From the IMG/VR virus record IMGVR_UViG_3300003894_000002, positions 1 through 39,958 of that record: a stretch of 39,958 nt of DNA; one strand, 5' to 3'. The first letter of the stretch is position 1. Each line of letters begins with the position of its first letter. Origin of the DNA: a virus. This document shows positions 30,329 through 38,649 of this stretch, piece after piece. The notes under the pieces are model-generated. The model was not told the DNA's origin. It made no database searches and was given only the letters and a program-made list of their open reading frames with translations. The position numbers and the translations under genes were made by a program.

Positions 30329-31285
30329 CTATGATGCTTTAAATAATTCTGCCAGTTCGTCCCTTCCTCCGCCTGACTTGTAGAACGCGTCCTCGGCCGA
30401 CTGCACCCTGGCCTTGCGTGGCGTCGGTGCGACCCTGGCTGTGGCGCCAGGTTGTTGTGGCGCAATTTTTGGTGCGGCCGTCTTGGTTGCCATCCGCGCC
30501 TTCCGGCCGGCCAGCATGTCACCGATCACCATTTTTGCGTCACTGAGCGAGTTAAGTGCTGGGAACTGTTTGAGGATCCGCGTGGCTTCCTTGTAGTTGT
30601 CACTGTTCGGATCTTCATACCAGGCGTAGGCCTTCGCGGCAGCCTGGTCGTTCTGTTTTCGCGCATTCAAGAATTCGCCCTGGTAGGCAATCTCTTGTTT
30701 CCGCTTGTCCAGCTCATACGCGAGCGCCATCTGGCTGTTGACCTTGATGCGGTTGACCATATCGGCGTCGAAATCTTGCTCCGTTCCGTCCGCCATGGTC
30801 ACAACTGCACCGCCTTCGTTTTCCAGCGCCCATTTCAAGTGGGCAGCGGCTGTCTCGCGCTCCCTCTCGATATCCTCAACAGTGTTGAGGTGACTGTAAC
30901 GTCCCTGGTTGTTTTTCGTTTCGGTTGGCTCCTCCTTTGCAGGAGCGTTCCTCAGCGCTTCAACCTGGGCTTCCAGTTCCTCAACCTTGTCTCGCAGTTC
31001 AATTTTCTGGGCCGTCAATTTGTCGACCCTCGCCTTGAATTTCGGATACTCGAGATCACTCAGCGGCTGCTCCTCGACCGTCTCCGGCTCTGGTTCAGTC
31101 GCCTCGTCAGCGTTCTCGTCGTCAGGTTGTGAAAGAGCTTCCTCGCCGGCTTCAGCCGGTTCGGTTTGTTCTTGGTTTTCCTCCTGTCCAGCAGCTGGAT
31201 CTTGCAGATAAAACTGCTCAATCTCGGCCATGTCAGGAGCCTGGTCAGTGGTTTCAGAGTCCACAGAACTCGTTTCTTCTCTCAT
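30329..31285 (-). CDS. Capsid scaffolding protein
   Basis: This 318-aa protein is strongly acidic in the N-terminal 75 residues (Glu/Gln/Pro rich). It has a coiled-coil segment (LTAQKIELRDKVEELEAQVE, about 85-115) and a basic C-terminus (KMVIGDMLAGRKARMATK; RVAPTPRKARV). An acidic-coiled-coil-basic layout just upstream of the capsid gene is characteristic of scaffolds such as gp9 of T7. It should be absent from mature particles. Confidence 0.8.
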   Translation of the reverse strand: MREETSSVDSETTDQAPDMAEIEQFYLQDPAAGQEENQEQTEPAEAGEEALSQPDDENADEATEPEPETVEEQPLSDLEYPKFKARVDKLTAQKIELRDKVEELEAQVEALRNAPAKEEPTETKNNQGRYSHLNTVEDIERERETAAAHLKWALENEGGAVVTMADGTEQDFDADMVNRIKVNSQMALAYELDKRKQEIAYQGEFLNARKQNDQAAAKAYAWYEDPNSDNYKEATRILKQFPALNSLSDAKMVIGDMLAGRKARMATKTAAPKIAPQQPGATARVAPTPRKARVQSAEDAFYKSGGGRDELAELFKAS

Positions 31286-31324
31286 AGCATCACGATGCCA
31301 GCTAGGTCGGCATGATCACGGCCT

Positions 31325-31477
31325 CTAGGGCCGGTGAGTCAAACCTAGGCAGGCGCATGTCTCACTGACTAGTAACGGCTCAACACATGGGGCGATATGG
31401 TGCCAGAAGGACAGAAACAGGAGGGCTATCGTGACCAATGCCAGGATAGCCTCAATGCATTCTCCGGCATCGTCCAC
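31325..31477 (-). CDS. 50-aa putative membrane micro-ORF before the scaffold gene
   Basis: GTG at 31477 overlaps the preceding stop (TAGTG) and gives VDDAGECIEAILALVTIALL, with a strong hydrophobic span at about 8-25, then FWHHIAPC and a Cys-containing tail. No ATG start is available and the ribosome site is weak (AGGGATGA 14 bases away). It fills a gap otherwise without genes. It could be translated by coupling or be coincidental. Confidence 0.35.
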   Translation of the reverse strand: MDDAGECIEAILALVTIALLFLSFWHHIAPCVEPLLVSETCACLGLTHRP

Positions 31478-31716
31478 TAGTTCAGTTCATCCCTGGCGTC
31501 GGCTTCAGTTTGCAGGCTGTGTATGACGTCGTGAATCATGTCCGCACGGCCGCAGGCATGGTTCCTGGCGCTGTCTGTCAGTCCGGCGGATATGGCCAGC
31601 AGGCCTTCCGTCGAGGCCATTTCCTGGAGCAGTTCCATTATGACATCAAACGTGGCGTTGCCATTACGAATGGCAGCCTGGCGCCGCGATTCCTTGTCGT
31701 TGATATTCATTCTCAT
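31477..31716 (-). CDS. 79-aa helical protein after the portal gene
   Basis: ATG at 31716 overlaps the portal stop (ATGA). The protein is helical (SRRQAAIRNGNATFDVIMEL; SLQTEADARDELN) with no recognised domain. Position between portal and scaffold is often occupied by small assembly factors. The function is unknown. Confidence 0.55.
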   Translation of the reverse strand: MRMNINDKESRRQAAIRNGNATFDVIMELLQEMASTEGLLAISAGLTDSARNHACGRADMIHDVIHSLQTEADARDELN

Positions 31717-33788
31717 TGTTGAATGGGGGCCACTCCCTGGCGACCGATCATCTTGTTCTGCTCCTGGGCGATGCCTTGCTGGAGGTTGGCTGTGTAGTTT
31801 TGCAGCAGCTGGCCGAACAGTTCATTGTTTTGCATGGCCTGCTGTATGGACGGCGTTTTCTGGACAAGCTCCTGAACCATTTGAAGTTTGGTCGCAGCTG
31901 CCGGATCCTTGCTGGCGTCGGAGTATTCCGCCTCGATTCCCAGCATCATATTCGCCAGGTCTTGCTTCACGTTCGCATACATCTCCTTGCTGGCGTTCTG
32001 CGGTGACAGCAACAGGTCATTCGCAGACTCCGGCACTACGGCACGCAGCAGTCGCTCGGTGAACGCTGCCCTGTCAATGCGTCCACTCGAGTCGCTCGGC
32101 AGGATCGCAGAACTGATCACACCCAACTTCTCCTTCTGGATGGAGTAGTCAAACTCGTCGACGGAGAACGTGCAGATAAGATCGAACTTGTGCGCGTCCA
32201 TCCCTATCTCGGAGGCGGCTGCAACACCGGTGATGCGGACCAGTTCCTCTGGCGCCAGGTATTGCAGGCAAAGTCGCAACATCTGCCGGTAGATTTCCGT
32301 CCACCCTCGCAACCAGGAACTCACCTTGGCCTGCTGCGCCAACTGTGTTGACGGCTGCGGAACCTCAGCGTGCGGCAACCCATAGTATTCGTAAGCCTGG
32401 CGGCGGACTGCGGCATCCAATTCAAACGCTGTGCGTGGTTCGCGAGAAGGGGGTGCCATGAACCCAATGTCGTCCGGTCGCGTCACAGGGATCTGGACGG
32501 CCGGTCCGAACTTGTCGATGGCGCCACCCATGCGCTTGTTGAACGTGATGGCCGGCAGGGTGCTGAACGATGTGTAGTCGATGACGCTGTCCAGCTGGGT
32601 TTTCAGCAAGCGCTGCCAGTCCTTGCAGACCTCCGGCACACCGCGACTCTCGATCAGTCGCCGCGCAAACTCCTCGCTCTTGAATTCGACGAACGGAAGT
32701 TCGCCATGAGCATAGTCCAGGCGACCGTGTTTCGCCCACAGGTCGTCCTCAACCTGGTTGGAGAAAACAGTGTACATGACCGACGGAATGCCATCCTTGT
32801 CGACCGTCTTGTAGTAGGCATACCAAACCTCAACCAGGTTGTCGCGACGGTGAAGCAGCTGTCCGCCCTCCAGGTTGAATGCGTCCGTTGTGACGCCAGT
32901 CTCGCGACCCTTGTTCTCGACAGCCTTTTCGACCCACTCCTCGTCCCAGTCATCGGTGAGAACCTTTGCGCGGACCTCGGCTTCGGTGTGGAAACATCGA
33001 CGGAACACTGCCCTGGCCGAGTTGATGCTGATGGTTTCCGGTGGCACCACAAAATCGTCGAGCGGCTTCAGTGCGATCACCTTGGGCTGGTTCTTGCTGA
33101 CGTAGGGTGTCGGAAAACTGGTGCTACCAGTTTCGCGCAACTCCTTCACCATGGTTCCCAGCTCACGTTTGGCGAGCTGTGGGAACTGCCCTCGGATCAG
33201 TTCGACCACAGCGTCCTGGCTGTCGGCATCAGCGATCATCTCCGGCAGCATTTGCAGTGGGGATCCAGCCTCTGCCCCTTGGGCGAGTTGCATGATTTGC
33301 TCGAGGTTCACCTCCTGGTCGCGCATGCAGACCTCCTGGTCCCAGGTTACCATGCCCAGTGCGTAGCCGTAGGTCTCCGCGTAGTTGGCCAGCAGCATCG
33401 CCTCCTTGCCCAACGAATTGCTGATGCGGTTTCGCGCCCAGTTCAGGAGCGTGCCGGCGGTCGCGGCCTGCTCACTGTCCTGCAACTCGACGCCCTGGAC
33501 GCGTGCCACTGCTCGCTGTTGTGCCGCCGTGAGAATGTCGACAATCCGCCGGATGATTCCGTCGGCCAGGGGAACGCGAATGTCAGAGGCGCCCTCGAAC
33601 GGAAAAACTTTCTGTCCGACGGCTTCGGCGTGCTTGCGGCCGTCCTGAGTTTGACCAGCCCAGCGACAGAGTCGCGTGTCCTCCAGCTTGTTGAATGTCT
33701 CAATGTCGTTCTCCTCGTTGAACGAGCGTAACAGCTCGCCCTTCAGTTCAGCGACGTCCGGTTGTTTGTCTATGTCTTCGATTTTCAT
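31713..33788 (-). CDS. Portal protein
   Basis: This 691-aa protein is the dodecameric portal by context and sequence. It has an N-terminal helical region (VFPFEGASDIRVPLADGIIR), an aromatic beta-rich middle (LVEVWYAYYKTVDKDGIPSV), a PPSREPRTAF loop and a clip/wing-type region. The C-terminal 120 residues are helical and Gln-rich. The sequence resembles long portals of SU10/P22-type and T7-like phages. It follows the small HTH gene and large terminase, with the scaffold downstream. Confidence 0.85.
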   Translation of the reverse strand: MKIEDIDKQPDVAELKGELLRSFNEENDIETFNKLEDTRLCRWAGQTQDGRKHAEAVGQKVFPFEGASDIRVPLADGIIRRIVDILTAAQQRAVARVQGVELQDSEQAATAGTLLNWARNRISNSLGKEAMLLANYAETYGYALGMVTWDQEVCMRDQEVNLEQIMQLAQGAEAGSPLQMLPEMIADADSQDAVVELIRGQFPQLAKRELGTMVKELRETGSTSFPTPYVSKNQPKVIALKPLDDFVVPPETISINSARAVFRRCFHTEAEVRAKVLTDDWDEEWVEKAVENKGRETGVTTDAFNLEGGQLLHRRDNLVEVWYAYYKTVDKDGIPSVMYTVFSNQVEDDLWAKHGRLDYAHGELPFVEFKSEEFARRLIESRGVPEVCKDWQRLLKTQLDSVIDYTSFSTLPAITFNKRMGGAIDKFGPAVQIPVTRPDDIGFMAPPSREPRTAFELDAAVRRQAYEYYGLPHAEVPQPSTQLAQQAKVSSWLRGWTEIYRQMLRLCLQYLAPEELVRITGVAAASEIGMDAHKFDLICTFSVDEFDYSIQKEKLGVISSAILPSDSSGRIDRAAFTERLLRAVVPESANDLLLSPQNASKEMYANVKQDLANMMLGIEAEYSDASKDPAAATKLQMVQELVQKTPSIQQAMQNNELFGQLLQNYTANLQQGIAQEQNKMIGRQGVAPIQQ

Positions 33789-33804
33789 TTTTCAAATTCT
33801 CCAG

Positions 33805-34038
33805 TCATTTTCGTTTCATTTTATATCCGCACAGGTCGAGGATCTCGGCGCTGCGATACCATTTTTTTCCGTACAATCCTCGCTGCCTGCAATGGACGTA
33901 ACCATCCTCCTCGAGAGAGTTTAGATATTTCCGGTTCCATCCGGTAAGGCGGATGACTTCATCGGCGTCGAGCATGAGCGGCAGCCGCCGATCAAACTCA
34001 ATAGGTTCCGCCGCCTGTAGCGTGTCGATCAGTTCCAT
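33805..34038 (-). CDS. 77-aa HTH-like protein between terminase and portal
   Basis: The core (MLDADEVIRLTGWNRKYLNS and on through RGLYGKKWYRSAEILDLC) has the layout of an excisionase/MerR-type helix-turn-helix (sensing helix, wing, SAEILDL helix). It overlaps the terminase end by 41 bases. No ribosome site is clear, and a shorter start at 33975 is possible. A second terminase-associated DNA binder or late regulator are options. Confidence 0.55.
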   Translation of the reverse strand: MELIDTLQAAEPIEFDRRLPLMLDADEVIRLTGWNRKYLNSLEEDGYVHCRQRGLYGKKWYRSAEILDLCGYKMKRK

Positions 34039-35608
34039 AATGCGTTGGTCCGTGGACGGCCAGGTAGCGCAGCGTGTCCACCATGTCCTTAAATTTGTTC
34101 TTGTCTCCGCCGGCGGCGGTCAGGTTTTGCATGCATGAAATCAAATTCTTACAGCGGTCGCTGATGTAGAGCTGCGGCCGGTTCACAATGCTGATCGGCT
34201 CCTCGACATTGTATGTCAGCATGTTGTTGATGCGGTCGTAGCCCTGGTCAACGTGTATGCCGCTGGCAGGAATGAAATACAGCGGCGAGTCACCATCGCC
34301 CAGGAGGTCGATGAGTGTCTCCGATCCGTCCTGGGTCTGGTGGCTGGTGCCGCCGGCACGCGGATCGATGAGTCTTTCACTGATCTCCTCGCCGGCCTCG
34401 AGTCGCAGAAACTCATTCCGATAATCTGACAACCCCCAACCCTGGGGCTTGGCTGCCTCGCCGATCTGCCCCTCAGCCTTTTCGCCAGGCAGCGCCCACT
34501 CACCGTAGCGCTCGAAATCTGGGAACTCGCGGTAGACGTAGCACAAGCCGTCCTGGTCGACGGCCAGCCATATCGCAGACCACATCCTACTGCCGGCCGG
34601 ATCCACGCACATGTAGCGCGTGACGTTTTGCGTTGGAATCTGGTCGTGCGGAATGATGTGAGTGTTGGAAAACTTAGGAAAAAAACCTGCCTGGCTGCGC
34701 TCCACGTAGCCGTAGGCGCGGCAGCGTTTCGTGGCCTCTGACTCCGCCGCCAGGGTGCGCTCCATCTCTTCCTTCGGCGAAAAGGGATTGTCCTCCGTCC
34801 GAAAAAAAATGACGGCGCTGTCCTTCCGCAGGCACCTGGCTCGGTAGGGCATGTGACCAGGGCGACAGCCCCTGACATGTACCTTGTCCTGGCGGAGCAG
34901 TGCGGCCGGCCGGTCGTCGATGACTTCCATGTTGTTCAGGAAATCTGAGACCACTGGAGTCCATCCGGTTATAGGCGTGGCGGTGATCAACATTTTGCCA
35001 CGCTTCGTGATCAGCCGGTAGGCGCCGGTCTCTATCCAGGAATATGGAACCAGCTCGTCAAACCACAGAAGGTCCAGTGACGCTCCCTCCAAAATATCAG
35101 GAGCGTGGGCATAGGAATAGAACGAACACCGTGACCGATTAGGACCGACAGCGACATTGTCCGCGAATCCATTTTTGATGGAGTAGGTAAGAGCAGTGAC
35201 CTTGCTGCGGCCCTTCAGCTCCTTCCACTCGTTGGGCATCCAATTGTAAATCGCCGACTGCTGGTCGCGGATCGACGACTGGTTGGTCATGCCAAAAACA
35301 GCGACCTCATACTCTGGAATCGTTGCCATCTTCTCGGCGATGATCCTGGCTGCATATTGCGTCTTACCGGATCGGTTTCCACCACTGATGAGCAGTCGGT
35401 CGTAAGTTTCCAGGAGGCCATCTGCGTCGATCCAATGGGGCAGCCGGACTCCATGGGTGAAAGGATTTTTCTTTGCTCTCTCAATTTTCGTTTCTCGCTC
35501 CTCGAGCATCCGTATGACGCCCTGGTCACCCTCGCGTTCGCGCACGGCAATAGCCTCCTCCTGTGAGGGCAGGCGAAACCATGGGTGAGGTGTCGGAGTC
35601 CAGTTCAT
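33998..35608 (-). CDS. terL: Terminase large subunit
   Basis: This 536-aa packaging motor starts at ATG 35608, which overlaps the upstream stop (ATGA). A longer open frame to 36484 only reflects lack of stops. The ATPase motifs are GGNRSGKT (76-83, Walker A) and LLWFDE (180-185, Walker B). The nuclease centre shows MCVDPAG (Asp336), IDPRAGG (Asp415) and KFKDMVD (Asp508, Asp511). Length and motifs are normal for the family. It cuts and translocates the concatemeric genome with the small subunit and portal. Confidence 0.92.
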   Translation of the reverse strand: MNWTPTPHPWFRLPSQEEAIAVREREGDQGVIRMLEERETKIERAKKNPFTHGVRLPHWIDADGLLETYDRLLISGGNRSGKTQYAARIIAEKMATIPEYEVAVFGMTNQSSIRDQQSAIYNWMPNEWKELKGRSKVTALTYSIKNGFADNVAVGPNRSRCSFYSYAHAPDILEGASLDLLWFDELVPYSWIETGAYRLITKRGKMLITATPITGWTPVVSDFLNNMEVIDDRPAALLRQDKVHVRGCRPGHMPYRARCLRKDSAVIFFRTEDNPFSPKEEMERTLAAESEATKRCRAYGYVERSQAGFFPKFSNTHIIPHDQIPTQNVTRYMCVDPAGSRMWSAIWLAVDQDGLCYVYREFPDFERYGEWALPGEKAEGQIGEAAKPQGWGLSDYRNEFLRLEAGEEISERLIDPRAGGTSHQTQDGSETLIDLLGDGDSPLYFIPASGIHVDQGYDRINNMLTYNVEEPISIVNRPQLYISDRCKNLISCMQNLTAAGGDKNKFKDMVDTLRYLAVHGPTHYGTDRHATGGGTY

Positions 35609-36690
35609 GCGTCCTCTTTGCGGTCGCGGAAATATTTCAGGAAATTCAGACTGCGATCCTTGTTCACCCACTCGTAGAGGCCATGGGGTCCGACCGTGAC
35701 CGACTTGTGCGGATCGTAGTCCTGCATGTAGGACATGCGCTGTTGGTATTGTTTGTTCTCCCTGTCGCCATGCCACAGGTGCATGACAACATCGTCGGTC
35801 CACCCAACATCGCCGCGCACGTAGGCGCCGACGTCCTTCGCGTATTTCGCGAAATCGGCGACGACCTTGGCGTTGCTGTTGGCCAGGACAGGGTTCTCCA
35901 GGCCGGCCCTGGTGAATGCGCCGGCGCACAGGCAATCGGCGCCACCGCTGACCAGGCGGTCGTATAGACCTCCGAACCGGTCGAACAGCATTCGGTGCGC
36001 TGCCCAGGCGCCACCAGGTGGATGGTTGCTCGAGGGGAACGCCGGCTGGCATGAGCCGTACGCTCGAGCGAAACCGTAGCGAGGGTTCTCTTTGTTCGGC
36101 AGGCAACTTTGGTTGAGGAACAAAATCTTCTCGAACAACTGTATGACCGGCTTGTCCTGGAGCAGCTCCAGGGCGCGGTAATACCAGGAGGTCGGCCAAA
36201 TCAGATCGCAGTCGAGCCAGGCGACGTATTTGCATGACGCAGGCAGCTGCTCTACGGCCAGGTTGATGGCGCGTTCCTTGTGCCACATGACATGTGACGT
36301 AGGGAGTTGAATGCTCCCAGGAATGTGCTGCTGATCGTGGACAACCTCGGCGGTGACCAGTTCGACGCCTTGCCGCGCCAGGCTCAACGCGAATTCCCAG
36401 TAGTTGTAGAACCGGTTGAAATAGCCGACCGGATTGTAGTAGGCCGTCACAGCCACCAGTGGTTGGCCGGTAGGAACGTCGCACGCCGCGATAGCTGCCT
36501 GGTATCGCTCGACCAACTCGAGCCGCCCCAGCTTTTTGGCCGGATGCGGATTGATAAACCGCGCCGGCACAGCAATGTCACCGACGATGTTTCGCTCTTT
36601 TTGTTCTTGGGTAAGGTTCACAGTTTCCTCGTCGCCCTTCTTCAGAGCCTGGTAGAGACGTTTGCTGTCAGTAGATTCGGTCTTGCTCAT
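35605..36690 (-). CDS. GT-A-type glycosyltransferase-like protein
   Basis: This 361-aa protein contains a GT-A core: PLVAVTAYYNPVGYFNRFYN (nucleotide-sugar strand and helix), YVAWLDCDLIWP with a DxD-type metal motif (Asp160, Asp162), GGAWAAHRMLFDRFGGLYD (acceptor/base region) and a late HLWHGDRENKQYQQR segment typical of phage family-2-like transferases. It is coupled to large terminase by ATGA and lies between the terminase subunits. It may glycosylate virion proteins or modified DNA bases, or alter host surface sugars. The substrate is unknown. Confidence 0.78.
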   Translation of the reverse strand: MSKTESTDSKRLYQALKKGDEETVNLTQEQKERNIVGDIAVPARFINPHPAKKLGRLELVERYQAAIAACDVPTGQPLVAVTAYYNPVGYFNRFYNYWEFALSLARQGVELVTAEVVHDQQHIPGSIQLPTSHVMWHKERAINLAVEQLPASCKYVAWLDCDLIWPTSWYYRALELLQDKPVIQLFEKILFLNQSCLPNKENPRYGFARAYGSCQPAFPSSNHPPGGAWAAHRMLFDRFGGLYDRLVSGGADCLCAGAFTRAGLENPVLANSNAKVVADFAKYAKDVGAYVRGDVGWTDDVVMHLWHGDRENKQYQQRMSYMQDYDPHKSVTVGPHGLYEWVNKDRSLNFLKYFRDRKEDA

Positions 36691-37138
36691 AGAACTTCAC
36701 CTCGCCAGTGGCCTTGTCCGACGACCTCACATAGGGCTGGTGATTGAACGTCACCGGTCGCGCAATGCGACCGCCACCCTCAAACAACAGCGCCACAAAA
36801 ATAGCCACCGGACTGCCGGTGTTTTTCTCGTCTTCCTTGTCGCCGCGAAGAGAGAAGGCATAGCCGCATTTCAGGCCTGTGTGCCGGCTCATCTCGCGAA
36901 GCGCCAACCATTTGTCCAGCGGTATGAAACCGACCATGCCCTGGCTCCTGAATGTCTCGTAGTCAATCCATCTGCCCCTGATCTCGAAAAACGCCGACGG
37001 CACACCCTTGTCCATGACGACAGCGTCCACCGTGCAAAACGGATTGGCGAATTGATGCGCCTCTCGAACGCCGTCATACGACATGTTGAGCCACTCAATG
37101 ACCTGGCTCTGGTGTGACCTGTCGGCAGCTGTCTCCAT
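36668..37138 (-). CDS. 156-aa PD-(D/E)XK-like protein
   Basis: ATG at 37138 overlaps the preceding stop (TGATG), with AGGAT upstream; GTG at 37141 is an alternative. The sequence (DAVVMDKGVPSAFFEIRGRW, then DKWLALREMSRHTGL and GYAFSLRG) has the beta-strand/helix rhythm of restriction-like nucleases. The usual Glu-x-Lys is Glu-Ile-Arg here, so activity is doubtful. It overlaps the glycosyltransferase start by 23 bases. Confidence 0.5.
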   Translation of the reverse strand: METAADRSHQSQVIEWLNMSYDGVREAHQFANPFCTVDAVVMDKGVPSAFFEIRGRWIDYETFRSQGMVGFIPLDKWLALREMSRHTGLKCGYAFSLRGDKEDEKNTGSPVAIFVALLFEGGGRIARPVTFNHQPYVRSSDKATGEVKFYEQDRIY

Positions 37139-37434
37139 CACAGATCCTGGTAGGAAATGACTCGCCGCCGCCTGGGCGCCTCTCCGACAGATATCCAGGT
37201 GCCGTCACCAGCCGGCCTGGCCGAAATCTTGTCGACGCCGGCCTTGTAGGCTGAGGCGTCCCTGGCGTGGACCTTGACCAGGCGACCTTCATGCAGTGCC
37301 GCCACATGCGCCTGGTAGGAGCGGTGGACGTCCATCAGCCTGGTCTCCCTGGCTACCTCCAAAGGATTGCCCTCCGGCGCAGGATCAAGCGCCGGCTTTT
37401 TAGTCTTCGGTCTCCTGGTTTTTTTCGCTGCCAT
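37138..37434 (-). CDS. 98-aa basic hypothetical protein
   Basis: The N-terminus is a lysine/arginine-rich disordered segment (AAKKTRRPKTKKPALDP), followed by a small domain (VHRSYQAHVAALHEGRLVKVHARD) and a basic end. A histone-like or DNA-binding role would fit the charge, but no family is recognised. Its stop overlaps the next start. Confidence 0.55.
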   Translation of the reverse strand: MAAKKTRRPKTKKPALDPAPEGNPLEVARETRLMDVHRSYQAHVAALHEGRLVKVHARDASAYKAGVDKISARPAGDGTWISVGEAPRRRRVISYQDL

Positions 37435-37603
37435 ATTTCATCCTCTGCTGCCCCCAGTGCCACAGCCCTATCTGTCCACGCCGACGGAGCCACTCGGTAG
37501 CCGCACGACTAAATTCGCGGCACCACTCTTCCGACGGCAAGTCGGCTCCGGCGTCCAGCTCATCCTGGCTCAGGGTCGCCGGCGGTTTTTTCTTCGGTGG
37601 CAT
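37400..37603 (-). CDS. 67-aa hypothetical protein
   Basis: MPPKKKPPATLSQDELDAGA is followed by a Trp-rich helical domain (SEEWCREFSRAATEWLRRRG; WHWGQQRM). It overlaps both neighbours by more than 30 bases. No known domain is apparent. Confidence 0.5.
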   Translation of the reverse strand: MPPKKKPPATLSQDELDAGADLPSEEWCREFSRAATEWLRRRGQIGLWHWGQQRMKYGSEKNQETED

Positions 37604-37856
37604 CCTGGTTGGCCAGGCGCTGCACCAGGATGACCACCTGCTGCGCTCCTGTTCTGTAAAAAATGCTGCGCTCAGTCTCCTCGAGGCCAGGCAACTGGTA
37701 GCTCAGACACTCAGCCAACTGCGCCGCAAACTCTCGCGACGGCAGCGCCGTGAATGTATATGCTCGACGGTTGTCGTCCTGGTTGATAGATATAGATGTG
37801 TCATTGCCTGTGGAGCCATCCACAGGAGTGTCCTCGAGTTGTTGTTCAGTGCTCAT
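37560..37856 (-). CDS. 98-aa hypothetical protein downstream of small terminase
   Basis: The first 30 residues are acidic and polar (disordered). The rest (AYTFTALPSREFAAQLAECL and FYRTGAQQVVILVQRLANQD) could form a small alpha/beta domain. It lies 57 bases after the small terminase stop. No family is recognised. Confidence 0.5.
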   Translation of the reverse strand: MSTEQQLEDTPVDGSTGNDTSISINQDDNRRAYTFTALPSREFAAQLAECLSYQLPGLEETERSIFYRTGAQQVVILVQRLANQDATEEKTAGDPEPG

Positions 37857-37913
37857 CGTTGCGTTGTGCTGTTCATTGGGTTTGCAAAAAAAATCCTGGT
37901 CGGTGTGATCCGT

Positions 37914-38525
37914 CTAAACCTCCGCCGAACCGACCTGGTCGACCCCCTCCCCCCCATCATCAGCCTGGTCCTGGTCGCTGTGACGGTTCATCGAACCGCC
38001 GGCCAGGTCAGTGTTTACAGGGGTCTGGTCATCCTTCTCTGTGTTTTTACAGGTTTTTGCCGGTGGCAGGATGTCTATAATCGCGCCGGCGGAGACTGTC
38101 TCAGGCAAGCTGACATGCACATGCTCCACCCTGGACACTCTGCCATCGGTCACGGCCATGGTCTTATCCTGGACGACGCCTAGCGCAACGGATAAATCTT
38201 TCACATCCCTAGCCTTCACATCTCCCAGGTCGACATGCTCCAGTGCAGTCGTGGCAGCGTCCAGCAACTTGCCTCTCAGGCCGATGAGCTTCAGCGTAGC
38301 CTTCTTGCTCTCCTCCTGGATAAACTCGCTGCAATCCTTCCGTATTCTCGCGACGTTGCTCTCTGCCAGGTTCTCCTGGGCAGCCACAGCCTTGATGCTC
38401 TTGCCATCCGCCAAAGCCCTCACAGCGCGTTTATAGGCCAGCGGCCTGCGCTTCTTCGTGTCCTGGCCGATGATCGGCTCTGACTGTTTCCTGGGCATGC
38501 AACCAGGTTGCCTGTATCGCCCCAT
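37914..38525 (-). CDS. terS: Terminase small subunit
   Basis: This 203-aa protein (or 194 from ATG 38498, MPRKQSEPI) has an N-terminal helix-turn-helix (AYKRAVRALADGKSIKAVAAQENLAESNVARIRKD). A helical oligomerisation region follows (LIGLRGKLLDAATTALEHVD; DLSVALGVVQDKT), with an acidic, flexible tail. This is the layout of small terminases that bind pac/cos DNA. It is the first gene after the intrinsic terminator and begins the late block. No start has a good ribosome site. GCAACC-A-GGTTGC, resembling operator halves, lies at 38499-38511. Confidence 0.78.
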   Translation of the reverse strand: MGRYRQPGCMPRKQSEPIIGQDTKKRRPLAYKRAVRALADGKSIKAVAAQENLAESNVARIRKDCSEFIQEESKKATLKLIGLRGKLLDAATTALEHVDLGDVKARDVKDLSVALGVVQDKTMAVTDGRVSRVEHVHVSLPETVSAGAIIDILPPAKTCKNTEKDDQTPVNTDLAGGSMNRHSDQDQADDGGEGVDQVGSAEV

Positions 38526-38649
38526 CTGACGCCATTGAACAGCGTGCTACACGCATCTACTGTCGATGATTGATGACCAAACAAAAGCGCCCCAGGGTCA
38601 TCCTGGAGCGCCTTGTGCAGTCCTTGTCCTGGGATCTCCCAGGCACCAC
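38526..38649. other. Early-late intergenic region
   Basis: Besides the terminator it contains a second 6-bp hairpin, CCTGGG-ATCT-CCCAGG (38628-38643), without a T-run. CCWGG pentamers are dense here and in the following 100 bases. I do not see a convincing promoter for the late genes between the terminator and the small terminase start. Confidence 0.6.
38577..38611 (-). terminator. Intrinsic terminator at the early-late boundary
   Basis: On the minus strand GCGC-T-CCAGG pairs with CCTGG-G-GCGC (a ten-pair stem with one T-G pair) around a five-base loop. It is directly followed by TTTTGTTT. It lies after the DnaA-like gene and before the small terminase. Confidence 0.75.

Noticed and set aside
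32370-33731. 453-aa plus-strand open frame opposite the portal gene
   Set aside because: It is the complementary-frame shadow of a gene with clear portal sequence; similar long plus-strand frames lie opposite the capsid, scaffold and nozzle genes.
33998-36484. 828-aa terminase extending to 36484
   Set aside because: The extra 292 residues overlap the glycosyltransferase gene and are Arg/Gly/Pro-rich out-of-frame sequence; the family-length start is ATG at 35608.
37857-37913. Terminator after small terminase
   Set aside because: On the minus strand a T8 run is present (37886-37893), but the preceding sequence forms only a weak few-pair stem.
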